NCBI GenBank assembly: GCA_021769625.1
Contig: JAETSN010000003.1
Span: 1 to 64,000, forward strand
Reading direction: 5' to 3'
Source of the DNA: [Clostridium] symbiosum
GTDB taxonomy: Bacteria > Bacillota > Clostridia > Lachnospirales > Lachnospiraceae
Length of the DNA: 64,000 nt
Shown here: in pieces, positions 1 through 9,180 of the stretch
Position numbering within the stretch: the stretch's first letter is position 1
Layout: each line of letters begins with the position of its first letter
Notes under the pieces: generated by a model
The model's input: only the letters and a program-made list of their open reading frames with translations
Told to the model about the DNA's origin: nothing
Databases searched by the model: none
Position numbers and translations under genes: made by a program

Positions 1-1
1 C

Positions 2-1033
2 AGTCCGGCTTACCGGATATATGTGGTCAATTCAGCCAGATATCAGCTTGCCCGCCGTATTCTGGCAAGGCTCAGGGACGGGGGAACGGTCTTTTTGATT
101 GCGGACGAATGTCATCGCTATGCCAGTGAGGAAAACCGGAAAATCTTTGAGTTTGTCCCCTATGCGGGAAAAACATCGGGTAGGTATTGCTCTCTGGGGT
201 TGTCCGCCACATTGGAAGACAAAGATTCCGTGGAGATGCTGGAGGCGGCTCTGGGCAGGGTGATCTTCCGCTATTCTTATCGGAAGGCTTTGCAGGAGGG
301 GATCATTGCCGAATTTACGCTGGTCCAGATCGCGCTTCATTTTCAGAGGGATGAGCAGGAGGCGTATCAGGAGCTGTCGGACCGCATGAATACATTCCGG
401 AGGCAGTTATATCTCCGGTATCCGCTCTTGAAAAAAGGCGGGGTTTCTTTCTTTGCCGTTTTGCAGACTCTCGCCGGAGAGGAGAATGTGACGGGCAGGC
501 TGGCAAAGTCCTATCTGCATCTTTCCTGGCAGAGAAAAAGACTGGTGTGTATGGCGAGAAATCGCCTTTTTTGTGTATGTGAATTACTGCATACTCTGGA
601 TATCGGAAAAAAGGTACTTATTTTCAGCGAGAGTATCGAGCAGGCGGAGCTGCTCTATGGTATGCTGAGAGAGGACTATGGGGATCGAGTCGGCAGATAC
701 CATTCCAAAGCGGGAAAGCAGGCGAATGAGAATGCGCTGGAGCGTTTCCGCAACAGGGAGATTTTTATCCTGATCGCATGTAAAGCGCTGGATGAGGGGA
801 TCGATGTGCCGGATGCGGGGATAGGGATCATTCTGTCCGGGACAGGTATGCAGCGGCAGCGGATACAGCGGCTCGGAAGGATCCTGCGGCGAAGCGGGAG
901 GAAGGAGAGAGCTGCGCTGTACTATCTTTTTGTGCAGGAAAGTACGGAGGAAAAGAGTTACTTTCCGCTTCGCAGGGAATACTTTCAGGTGGAGGACTGG
1001 GAATATCGGGGGAAACTGATCAGAAAGTTTTAA
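2..1033 (+). CDS. SF2 DEAD/DEAH-box helicase, C-terminal part (cut by window edge)
   Basis: The reading frame is open to the left edge: the codons before the first in-window GTG (position 23) contain no stop, so the gene begins outside. Visible helicase motifs are DECH (motif II, in ADECHRY), GLSAT (motif III) and a C-terminal RecA-like lobe ending in QRIQRLGRILRR (motif VI, with the arginine finger). The Walker A lysine motif must lie upstream of the window. Members of this family use ATP to move on or unwind nucleic acid; the precise role cannot be read from this part. The next gene starts only 12 nt after the stop, but its content is unrelated to glycan work, so this probably marks the left border of the surface locus. 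Confidence 0.85.
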   Translation, partial: SPAYRIYVVNSARYQLARRILARLRDGGTVFLIADECHRYASEENRKIFEFVPYAGKTSGRYCSLGLSATLEDKDSVEMLEAALGRVIFRYSYRKALQEGIIAEFTLVQIALHFQRDEQEAYQELSDRMNTFRRQLYLRYPLLKKGGVSFFAVLQTLAGEENVTGRLAKSYLHLSWQRKRLVCMARNRLFCVCELLHTLDIGKKVLIFSESIEQAELLYGMLREDYGDRVGRYHSKAGKQANENALERFRNREIFILIACKALDEGIDVPDAGIGIILSGTGMQRQRIQRLGRILRRSGRKERAALYYLFVQESTEEKSYFPLRREYFQVEDWEYRGKLIRKF

Positions 1034-1045
1034 CGGGGATGTCGT

Positions 1046-2602
1046 ATGTTTTCTAAATTTTCTGGAGATTCATTAAATCAATCAAAGACAGCGGCAGGTA
1101 TGGCGTTTGGGTTTTTGTGCCTGATCTTGCTGCCGCTTTTTGTGATCGCGCATTTTAATTATCCCTGCAGTGATGATTTCGCCTATGCAGGGGCAATTTA
1201 TACGGGGATAAAAAATGACATCGGTTTTTGGGGTATTGTGAAAGGCTGTTGGGAAACGGCGGTAAGGTTTTACCATGACTGGCAGGGGCGCTATTTTGAT
1301 GATATTGTCTCGGCATTTGGGATAGGGACAGCGGTTCCCCGGTATTATTTTCTGGGAACTTATCTGACGCTGGTGTTGTTTGTGGTGGGGAGCATCGGAT
1401 TTATCAGGACGGTGACTTACAGGGTATGTCATTGGGATGCAGGCGTTTCATGGATAACAGCTGTTTTGATGACGGCAATGCAGATTTTGTACGTGCCGTA
1501 TCCGTCGGAAGGATTCTATTGGTATGTCGGGGCTACGGGATATACAATGGCGTATGCGTTGCTTTTACTGTTGGGGCAGATGCTGATCCTGTTTTATCTG
1601 GGAGAGGACAGTTCCATAAAAAGCTCTGTAAGGGAGGATGGAACTGATGGGTTATCCGAAAGAAACGATGTTCGCGTTTATCCGGCAAGAATAGGAAAAA
1701 CACAGATATTTTCCGGTATCATGGCAGTTATTCTGGCAGCGATGATCGGAGGAAGCAATTATTCCACAGGACTGCTGACTGCGGAAATACTGGTGGTTGC
1801 CTGTATTTTTATGCTGGCAAAAAGAAAAAAGTGTTGGTTTTTGTTGGCCGTTCTGACAGAATATATGGTCTGTTTTGTGAAATTTAATGCGCTGTCTCCG
1901 GGAAATCATGCAAGGATGGGAAATGTGGAGAGTCTGGGAGTGGCAGGAAGTATCGTTGCTTCACTAAAACAGGGGTCTGTTTTTATAAGAGAATGGTTCC
2001 GTCTGCCTGTATTTTTCTTTCTGGCTGTCATATTTTTGCTTGGGGCTTATCAGGTGGCAAAAATGAAGTTTTCTTTCAGACTTCCCGGTATGGTAACAGT
2101 AATCTCTTTCGGATTATATTGTTCCATGATGACGCCGCCTTTTTTTGCGGGGGCTACATGGGGGCCGGGCAGGCTTATCAATCTGGTATATTTCAGCTTC
2201 TATTTCTTTTTGACGGGAAATCTGTTATATTGGACAGGATGGGCAGTGCACCGGTTCGAAAAACTCCGCGCAGCAGCGCAAAAGAAAGTGGAAGCATTGC
2301 CGGTGCTGCTCTGCTTTTTCGTATTGCTGCTCATCAGTCTGAAGATATATGGCCTGCAGTCTGCGAGCAGCAGCAGCGCGCTGTTATCTCTTGCCAAGGG
2401 GGAGGCGGCAGAGTATTTAAAGGAAAATGAGGACCGATGGGAAATTTATACGGACGAATCGATAAAAAATGCAGAGGTGGAAGATTTCTCAGTGAAGCCT
2501 TATGTGTTGTATCATGATGATATAGCGGAGGATGAGACGGATTGGAGAAATTTTACGGTGGCGGGCTTCTTTGGGAAGGATTCGGTCAGGTTGAGGAGAT
2601 AG
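1046..2602 (+). CDS. DUF6056-type multi-pass membrane protein, GT-C-like
   Basis: A 518-residue protein with about ten or more hydrophobic segments. After the first membrane helix it carries CSDDF, an acidic motif in the first outside loop as in GT-C glycosyltransferases, then a W-Q-G-R-Y motif. Near the end of the membrane part is WGPGRLIN. The same landmarks (SDDF, WQGSY, GPGRIIN) recur in the gene at 13000-14490, so the two are paralogues. I recognise the family as DUF6056, which has no proven biochemical role; transfer of a sugar from a polyprenyl donor at the outer face is inference. A hydrophilic loop of about 30 residues near residue 190 interrupts the membrane part. ATG start with a GGGG-type ribosome site just upstream. 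Confidence 0.75.
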   Translation: MFSKFSGDSLNQSKTAAGMAFGFLCLILLPLFVIAHFNYPCSDDFAYAGAIYTGIKNDIGFWGIVKGCWETAVRFYHDWQGRYFDDIVSAFGIGTAVPRYYFLGTYLTLVLFVVGSIGFIRTVTYRVCHWDAGVSWITAVLMTAMQILYVPYPSEGFYWYVGATGYTMAYALLLLLGQMLILFYLGEDSSIKSSVREDGTDGLSERNDVRVYPARIGKTQIFSGIMAVILAAMIGGSNYSTGLLTAEILVVACIFMLAKRKKCWFLLAVLTEYMVCFVKFNALSPGNHARMGNVESLGVAGSIVASLKQGSVFIREWFRLPVFFFLAVIFLLGAYQVAKMKFSFRLPGMVTVISFGLYCSMMTPPFFAGATWGPGRLINLVYFSFYFFLTGNLLYWTGWAVHRFEKLRAAAQKKVEALPVLLCFFVLLLISLKIYGLQSASSSSALLSLAKGEAAEYLKENEDRWEIYTDESIKNAEVEDFSVKPYVLYHDDIAEDETDWRNFTVAGFFGKDSVRLRR

Positions 2603-2614
2603 TGTTTTAAATAT

Positions 2615-4600
2615 ATGTTAAAAGCGTTATGTTGTGACAAAAAAAAGAAATATATCGTGATACTTCTGCTGGTCGGAAGCTTTCTGGCGGCGTTGAAATG
2701 TATTTTTGTGAGCCTGCAGATGGATGAAGAATATGCCGTCAGTATGTCTTACCGTCTTTTGCTGGGAGACCGGCTTTTTGCGCAGATCTGGGATCCGCAT
2801 CAGACATCGGCATTTTTGATCGAATTCCTGATGTGGATCTACCTGAAAATATTTCACACGACGACCTGTTCTGTCATTTTTATAAGGATGGTCGGCGTGC
2901 TGATCCAGCTTGCGATAGCATACTATCTTTACCGGATGCTCTGTTATCTGATGGAACCGGAACACAGTTTTTATCTGGCGGTGGTCTATTTTAATCTGCT
3001 GCCTAAAACCTATGTGATGCCAGAGTTTTCCAATATGATGGCCTGGGGGCTGACGATGCTTTTGCTGAGCCTTTTCCGGCTGGCTATATTGCAGGGAAGA
3101 ATCGTTTTTGGGAATGCGCTGCTGTCCGGAGAATATACGGCGGTGGGTGGAAATGTGCTGGAGGTGGAGAAAAAGCTCGATAACCAAATGACGGCGGATG
3201 GAAACGCGCCGCGGGGAGAAAAAGAGCCCGATAATCATGCGGCAACGGATAAAGACACATTACAGGCAGAAAAAAGACGGAAACGGAAGATAATATTTAC
3301 GGTCATAGAGGCGGGCTTATGGCTTTCTTTTGTGGTGCTTTCGTATCCTACCTGTCTGCTGCTGTTCCCTTTTATCATATGGTATCTCTGGAAGTATGAT
3401 TCTGACAGGAAGAAGACGATCGCAGTGTTTGTGGGAACCTGTCTGGCAGCGGGCAGCTTATATATGGCATATCTGTTCAGTTACATGACGTTGCAGGAGC
3501 TGCTTGCCAATATTCAGAGCCTGATCGCATCCTGTGGATCACACAGCGGCGGGATACAGAAAAAACTCGGTATCTATGGAGTGGATTTTTTAAGTCTCTT
3601 GCCTTTTGCGCTGGGGTATTTTCTGGTGGCGGTTATTGTTTACCGGATTATAAGCAGAAGAAATCTAAGGGAGATTAAAAAGGGAGAAGTAAAAGAGGAA
3701 GAGGGTGGAAACCCTGGGAAAAGTAATAGAACAGGATTATTTTGGCGGATAAAACAGATGCCGGAAGCGGAAAAAATTTCCTTCCTGTATGTACTCCTGA
3801 TAACCTCTTTCGGGCTGCAGTTTCTGCACTGGATCCTGATGCTCTGGGAATATGAATCGTCCTATCCATTTACGGTATATTTCTTTATGTTCGGCATTGG
3901 GTTCTGTCATCTGAAAAAACTGCCGGGGGAGAAAAGAGAGACGGCGATTCTGTGGCTCGGGGCAAATGTGGTCATGTATGTGGCCATCTTATTGCTCACC
4001 AATCTGACTTTGTTTACATCCATAAAATATCTGATGACCGGCGTGATCATGTGCGTGGCGGTTCTTATGGCTTACACGAAGGAAAAGCAGCCGGAGGTAT
4101 TTCGAAAATATACCGCACCGCTTCTGGTGACATGGTGTCTGGTGGCTATTTTTGTAAAAGGATGGGCATATACGGACAATGACGGGCTGATGAAAAATAT
4201 TACCTGTGTGGGGAATATTCTTTCGGCGGGGCCTGGCAAGGGGATTTTTACGGAATATATGCAGGGTTATATGCAGGAGTGTAATTATGAGGAATTCAGG
4301 ACATATATAGAGCCGGGGGAAAATCTGTTGGCACTGGATTCCAATACGCTCTGTTATATGTATCAGGATGTGAATATTGCGTCCAGCACCACGATCTGTA
4401 CGCCGTCTTTTGACGAAAATCTGCTGGATTACTGGGAGAGAAATCCGGAGAAATATCCTGATGTGATAGCGGTGCAGTGTTGGTATGGGGAGCTGAAGTG
4501 GGATCAGGACAGCTGGATCATGCACTGGATCGAGAACGAGTTCGGTGCAACCCAGGTGATCGATGGGAGTTATTTTCGGTATTATATCAGGAGGTCTTAG
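2615..4600 (+). CDS. GT-C-like multi-pass membrane protein with repeat-bearing loop
   Basis: A 661-residue integral membrane protein. A single N-terminal helix is followed by an outside loop with the acidic motif MDEEY and WDPHQTS, the arrangement seen in GT-C / family-39-like glycosyltransferases. I do not recognise a specific family. Residues about 175-222 form a charged cytoplasmic-type insert made of roughly three degenerate 17-residue units (each containing EK..DN..). A second charged insert lies around residue 355. The C-terminal 100 residues are soluble and presumably extracytoplasmic. It starts 12 nt after the DUF6056 gene and probably shares its transcript. Acceptor and donor are unknown. 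Confidence 0.7.
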   Translation: MLKALCCDKKKKYIVILLLVGSFLAALKCIFVSLQMDEEYAVSMSYRLLLGDRLFAQIWDPHQTSAFLIEFLMWIYLKIFHTTTCSVIFIRMVGVLIQLAIAYYLYRMLCYLMEPEHSFYLAVVYFNLLPKTYVMPEFSNMMAWGLTMLLLSLFRLAILQGRIVFGNALLSGEYTAVGGNVLEVEKKLDNQMTADGNAPRGEKEPDNHAATDKDTLQAEKRRKRKIIFTVIEAGLWLSFVVLSYPTCLLLFPFIIWYLWKYDSDRKKTIAVFVGTCLAAGSLYMAYLFSYMTLQELLANIQSLIASCGSHSGGIQKKLGIYGVDFLSLLPFALGYFLVAVIVYRIISRRNLREIKKGEVKEEEGGNPGKSNRTGLFWRIKQMPEAEKISFLYVLLITSFGLQFLHWILMLWEYESSYPFTVYFFMFGIGFCHLKKLPGEKRETAILWLGANVVMYVAILLLTNLTLFTSIKYLMTGVIMCVAVLMAYTKEKQPEVFRKYTAPLLVTWCLVAIFVKGWAYTDNDGLMKNITCVGNILSAGPGKGIFTEYMQGYMQECNYEEFRTYIEPGENLLALDSNTLCYMYQDVNIASSTTICTPSFDENLLDYWERNPEKYPDVIAVQCWYGELKWDQDSWIMHWIENEFGATQVIDGSYFRYYIRRS

Positions 4601-4653
4601 GAAAGCAGATACCATGTAACTTCCTGTGGAATGTTGGCGTTTAATATCCGGGA

Positions 4654-5724
4654 GTGGAGTCGGAAGTGGAAAATCAAAAAAGATCGGGTCATCAACTTTA
4701 TATTGATATTTTGCGCATTATAGCCTGTTTCAGTGTGATCATGCTGCATGCCTCGGCGCAGCCCTGGTATAATCTGCCGGTGGACGGCAGGGGGTTCAAG
4801 ATCGCCAATTCGTATGACGCGCTGTTCCGTTTCGGGGTTCCGGTTTTTGTGATGATCAGCGGGGCATTGTTTCTTGCACCGGGAAAAGAGATCAATGTGA
4901 GAAGGTTGTACCGGCACAATATTCTGCGGCTGGTCGTTTTGTATGTTTTCTGGTCCTGTCTGTATGGCCTGATGGACTGTCTGGGATTTGATCCGGCGGG
5001 GATCGGCTGGAAGGATGTTTTGCGGGAGATGATACTCGGGCGGTATCACCTGTGGTTTTTGCCGATGATCATCGGGATTTATGTACTGTTGCCGGTTTTA
5101 AAAGTCTGGATCAGCCATGCATCGAAAAAAAATATAGAATATTTTTTGCTGCTTTTTTTTGTGTGCCAGATCCTGTGCGAGACGATCAGGGCGGTTTTTT
5201 CGTCAAATATGGCGGATTATGTGCTGAATCTTTTTCAGCCGGAGATGGTGTGCAGTTATCTGGGATATTTTGTGCTGGGTTATTATCTGGTGCATATCGG
5301 AGTAGATAAAAAATGGCACAAGGTTATTTACGGCGGGGCGCTGGCAGGCGGCGTTTTAAATGTTCTTTTGGGGAATTTTCTGGCGGAGAGAGCGGGGGAG
5401 CCTACCGGGGCGATTTACGACAGTTTTGGAATGTTTACGGCACTGATCTCTGTTGCGCTTGTGATCTGGGCGAAAGAAACTTTTTCCGGGAAAAAGTGTG
5501 GAAAGCAAACGGAGGCGGTCATCAGGGAACTTTCGGCAGCTACGTTGGGAATTTATGTGATGCATGTGGGGGTGATCGAGATTCTGGGAAAGCATGGGAT
5601 CGACAGCCAGAGAGTGCCGCTTATTCTGGGAATACCGCTTCTCGCCGTGGGAAGTTTTGTGATCTGCTTTATGGTAAGCACGCTGCTCAGACGGATTCCG
5701 GTGGTGGGGAAATATATATGCTGA
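4654..5724 (+). CDS. Acyltransferase-3 family membrane protein (OafA/WecH-like)
   Basis: About 356 residues with ten predicted membrane helices and the classic family start: a short polar head, then YIDILRIIACFSVIMLHAS, where the histidine in helix 1 is the family's catalytic residue. Family members move acetyl or other acyl groups onto sugars of surface polysaccharides or lipid carriers in the membrane. Two GTG starts are possible, 4654 and 4666; the GGAG at 4651-4654 suits the second. A second, diverged member is at 48454-49596. The substrate is probably one of the glycans made by this locus (inference). Confidence 0.85.
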   Translation: MESEVENQKRSGHQLYIDILRIIACFSVIMLHASAQPWYNLPVDGRGFKIANSYDALFRFGVPVFVMISGALFLAPGKEINVRRLYRHNILRLVVLYVFWSCLYGLMDCLGFDPAGIGWKDVLREMILGRYHLWFLPMIIGIYVLLPVLKVWISHASKKNIEYFLLLFFVCQILCETIRAVFSSNMADYVLNLFQPEMVCSYLGYFVLGYYLVHIGVDKKWHKVIYGGALAGGVLNVLLGNFLAERAGEPTGAIYDSFGMFTALISVALVIWAKETFSGKKCGKQTEAVIRELSAATLGIYVMHVGVIEILGKHGIDSQRVPLILGIPLLAVGSFVICFMVSTLLRRIPVVGKYIC

Positions 5725-5738
5725 TGGGTAAATTGTAT

Positions 5739-5774
5739 TATAGGAAACGGCAAATATTTTTGTCGTTTCCTATA
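5739..5774. other. 16-bp inverted repeat / hairpin between acyltransferase and yfhO-like genes
   Basis: The arms 5739-5754 and 5759-5774 pair over 16 positions with one G.T (G.U in RNA) and a 4-nt TATT loop. No T run follows on either strand, so it is not a typical intrinsic terminator. It sits 14 nt after the acyltransferase stop codon and may be a transcript-processing or attenuation hairpin. Confidence 0.6.
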
Positions 5775-5837
5775 GATGTGTATGGATCCGAAGGAAGATA
5801 ACGGTGTCTGAGAAGAGATAAAGGAAAGCGCTTTATT

Positions 5838-8207
5838 ATGTACAGTCAGGGAAAGCGGGATAGTGGGGATACGATGCAGAAGAACAATGCGATAAGAGAT
5901 AAGTTGATATTTCCGGCAGCAGCTATACTGCCGGTGCTTTTTATGCTGACAGCATACGCCCGCTCGGGTTTTTGGCCATTTGGCGACAAAACGGTTTACA
6001 CTTGGGATCTGCAGGCACAGTACTCTTCTTTTATGGTTTTGCTGCATAATCTGCTGACGGGAAAGGAGCATATAGGTTATTCCCTGACAGGAGGCCTCGG
6101 CGGAAGCCTGTATGGATTAGCGGCATATTATCTGGGAAGTCCGTTTAATATTATAATGATCTTTTTTGACGAAAGGACTATGCCGGCAGGAATCTTGCTC
6201 CTGATCTTACTGAAGACAGCCGGAATGGGACTTTTTATGTTTCTGTATCTGTATCAAAAAAAGCGCTCTCCACTTGCAATCCTGTTCAGTACAGCCTATG
6301 CTTTTTCCGCTTATGCGATTGTTTATCAGTCTAATATTATGTGGCTGGATGCATTAGTGTTTTTGCCTTTGGTCATCTGGGGGCTGGAAAAGCTGATCAA
6401 AGAGGGAAAATGCCTTTTATATATCATTTCTCTCGGATTGACGATCATCAGTAATTACTTTACGGCGTATATGGTCTGTCTTTTTGTTGTATTTTATTTT
6501 ATCGGTTATATGATACTGATGGAGTGGAAGGAATCGGGGCTAAAAAAGAAAGCGCAGACTGTGGGAAGATTTGCTGCCAGTTCTCTTTGCGGCGGGGGCT
6601 TGTCCGCGTTTTTACTGCTGCCGATGCTTTATGAGATGCAGAGCGGTTTAGGGAGGCAGAATGTAGGGGGGGAAGCAATAAAAAATGGAGCAAAATTTTT
6701 TTATTACAGGAGTATTCTTCCTATGTTTTTGGCTTGTTCTTATGATGACAGCCAACGGCGGGACAGCATGGGGACATTTCCGCTGTTGTATTGTGGCATA
6801 ATAGCTATATTCGGAATAATCTTGTTTTTGATGATGAAAAATATTGCATGGAAAGAAAAATTTTTTCAAATATTTCTTTTGGCAATAATTCTTATTTCCT
6901 GTAATCATATGAACTTGTTTTTTATCTGGCATGGTTTTTATACGCCGTTAGGGGCACCATGGAGATATGCTTTTTTGTGGAGTTTTGTGCTGCTGACAGC
7001 AGCGCATGAGGGAACGGCAGCTTTTGTGGAAGAAAGAGGCAGGATTTATAATTGTCTGGCGATGACAGGGATTGGTCTTTTACTCTTTTGGATATTTTGG
7101 CGTTTTGACAGCTACAGACAGATTACGGCTTTTAATATTGCTGTCATATGCGGTGAAGTGACAGGCTTGTTTTTCTGGAAATATGGGAAAATTGGAAAAA
7201 GGGCTGCAGCGGCAGTGCTTTGTATGTTTGTACTGGCAGTGGAACTTATCAGCAATGCAGTATATGTATGGAGCCAGGGATTTGAATATGAATCTTATAC
7301 ATCATATCTGGAATATATAGATGAGGTGGAAGAGATACTTGTGGAGGAGGAAGGGGTATACAGATCTGAGATAGCAGAAGATGTGTGCCGAAATAGAAAC
7401 GATGGATTTTTATGGAGGATGAATACGATAGGAAGCTATACATCTACATCCAAGAAAAATACATATGATATCGGAAGATGTCTGGATATCGGAGAACTGC
7501 GGGATGTAAGAATATATAATACAGAAGCACCTCTTCTATCAAAAGATATCATAGGGTTAAGATATATATATGCCAGAGAAATAGAAGATACGGTTTATGA
7601 AAAAATGGAGACCGCAAAAGATGGCATTAATATATATGAAAATGGGAACGCGCTTCCATTTGGCTTTTTAGTGAACAGGACTGCGTTGGATATCACGTCA
7701 GAAGACGGAGAGAAGGATATTTGTGAGAAACAAAATATCCTGTTTCACGCGTTAGCCGGGAGCAGGGAGATGCAGGAGCAGGATATTTGTAAAAAAATAT
7801 CGGATGGAAATCAGAATGGAGACAATGAAGGGGAAAATTATAACTATATAGAGGATACGGAACTGGTGCAGAAAGCAGTGGAAAAAACAGCAGAGTATAC
7901 TTTAAGTGTGACATTGGAAGATGAGTCGGATGTTGCTGTTAAAGTGAAAAATGAGATAGGGGAAGCGGCATATGTCTGTTTCAGCGTGCCATACGAACGC
8001 GGGTGGAAGGCAAAAGTTGACGGGGAAGAAGCATCTGTCACGGAGGGCATGGGCGGGTTGCTGCTGGTACCGGTGGGAGAAGGAGAGCATGAAATACAGA
8101 TCGCCTATGTAGCGCCCGGCAGCAGGGAGGGTGCATTGATCAGCATCATCTGTCTGGCAGGGATGATCGTTTATGCTTATTATATGCGAAAAAATTCAGA
8201 GAATTAA
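5838..8207 (+). CDS. YfhO family membrane glycosyltransferase-like protein
   Basis: A 789-residue protein matching the YfhO family: a first helix, then WPFGDKTVYTWDLQAQY with the invariant acidic residue in the first outside loop, then GGLGGSLYG, a long multi-helix core, a soluble region of about 300 residues and a final helix. The C-terminal domain has the family's PYERGWKAKVDG signature. In Bacillus, Listeria and Staphylococcus, YfhO proteins work with a CsbB-type GT2 and a flippase to add sugars to lipoteichoic acid from an undecaprenyl-phosphate donor. Here CsbB/GtrB-like GT2s are at 47538 and 54004. The start at 5838 has AAGGAAA about 10 nt upstream; ATG 5874 with GGGG close by is an alternative. 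Confidence 0.85.
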   Translation: MYSQGKRDSGDTMQKNNAIRDKLIFPAAAILPVLFMLTAYARSGFWPFGDKTVYTWDLQAQYSSFMVLLHNLLTGKEHIGYSLTGGLGGSLYGLAAYYLGSPFNIIMIFFDERTMPAGILLLILLKTAGMGLFMFLYLYQKKRSPLAILFSTAYAFSAYAIVYQSNIMWLDALVFLPLVIWGLEKLIKEGKCLLYIISLGLTIISNYFTAYMVCLFVVFYFIGYMILMEWKESGLKKKAQTVGRFAASSLCGGGLSAFLLLPMLYEMQSGLGRQNVGGEAIKNGAKFFYYRSILPMFLACSYDDSQRRDSMGTFPLLYCGIIAIFGIILFLMMKNIAWKEKFFQIFLLAIILISCNHMNLFFIWHGFYTPLGAPWRYAFLWSFVLLTAAHEGTAAFVEERGRIYNCLAMTGIGLLLFWIFWRFDSYRQITAFNIAVICGEVTGLFFWKYGKIGKRAAAAVLCMFVLAVELISNAVYVWSQGFEYESYTSYLEYIDEVEEILVEEEGVYRSEIAEDVCRNRNDGFLWRMNTIGSYTSTSKKNTYDIGRCLDIGELRDVRIYNTEAPLLSKDIIGLRYIYAREIEDTVYEKMETAKDGINIYENGNALPFGFLVNRTALDITSEDGEKDICEKQNILFHALAGSREMQEQDICKKISDGNQNGDNEGENYNYIEDTELVQKAVEKTAEYTLSVTLEDESDVAVKVKNEIGEAAYVCFSVPYERGWKAKVDGEEASVTEGMGGLLLVPVGEGEHEIQIAYVAPGSREGALISIICLAGMIVYAYYMRKNSEN

Positions 8208-8230
8208 CTTGATACAGGGCGGATAAAAAT

Positions 8231-9157
8231 ATGAGATATGTATATCCAAAACTTTCGGATATTGATTTAGGTATAACAAGGATCGGTGGGCTGGGGCTTG
8301 GCAATATGTTATTCACGTATGCCAGAGCGCTTTTGTATGCCAAAGAGTATGATGCCAGAGTGATCAGACCGACATGGAATTCTATTCCGGTAGGGCAGAT
8401 TTTGAGAGGAGATAAAAATAAGCGCTTTTATCATGACCTGTTTGTGAATAAGACCGGGGAAATAGCAGGAGTGAAAAAGGCATGGCTTCTTCTGAGCAAA
8501 AAAAAGATAGCAGAAACAAAAGCAGGGATTAGTCCGGCAGGAAATGGTAAATCGTTGGAGGATGAAAGTGTTATCGTATTTTCCGGTATGGAGGGGGAAT
8601 TTATTCCCTTGATGGGAAAAGGAAACAGCAGATTTCTTTATCAGCATTTTCAGAATATTCTGCAGGAAAAAAGCAGGAAGGCGCTTATGTTTGAACCGGG
8701 GAATGGAGTGTGTGTTCATGTCCGTCTGGGGGATTTTACGAGGGGGTCACAACAGGATTTAAGAGCGGGCCGGTCCAATATGAGCATTCCAATATCATGG
8801 TATGTATCCATTGTAAAGCAATTACAGGAGGTGTTGCCGAAAGATGCGATAATATATATTTTTTCGGACGGGACCGATGAGGAATTGGCCGAATTGCTGG
8901 GGCTATCGAATACACAGAGAATAACATTTGGAACTGCAATCGCGGATATCGTGGCAATGACGAAAGCAAAGATTTTTGTCGCATCAGGTTCCACTTTTTC
9001 ACGCTGGGTGCGGTTTTTAGGACAGATGAATACTATCACCTACCCGGGGCAGTTAAAACAAAGGCTGTTGGAAGAAGGCTCAGGGAATTTTGAGATAGAG
9101 GCCGAAGTAATTCCGGAAGAATATCTGGAAAAGCTCAGCCTAAAATTTAAAGAATAA
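8231..9157 (+). CDS. GT11-type alpha-1,2-fucosyltransferase-like protein
   Basis: A 308-residue soluble protein. GGLGLGNMLFTYARAL near residues 19-34 resembles the G-x-G-N-Q-M-F-x-Y-A-x-A start of family 11 fucosyltransferases. HVRLGDF at residues 163-169 is the H-x-R-x-G-D motif that binds GDP-fucose. The C-terminal part (FVASGSTFSRWVRFLG) matches the family's last conserved block. It would act in the cytoplasm, adding fucose or a related GDP-sugar to a growing glycan. The canonical HxRRGD has leucine in place of the second arginine. No GDP-fucose synthesis genes are in the window. It lies 23 nt after the YfhO gene and 23 nt before the GtrII gene. Confidence 0.75.
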   Translation: MRYVYPKLSDIDLGITRIGGLGLGNMLFTYARALLYAKEYDARVIRPTWNSIPVGQILRGDKNKRFYHDLFVNKTGEIAGVKKAWLLLSKKKIAETKAGISPAGNGKSLEDESVIVFSGMEGEFIPLMGKGNSRFLYQHFQNILQEKSRKALMFEPGNGVCVHVRLGDFTRGSQQDLRAGRSNMSIPISWYVSIVKQLQEVLPKDAIIYIFSDGTDEELAELLGLSNTQRITFGTAIADIVAMTKAKIFVASGSTFSRWVRFLGQMNTITYPGQLKQRLLEEGSGNFEIEAEVIPEEYLEKLSLKFKE

Positions 9158-9180
9158 ATATCAAACGGAGACAAAAGATA

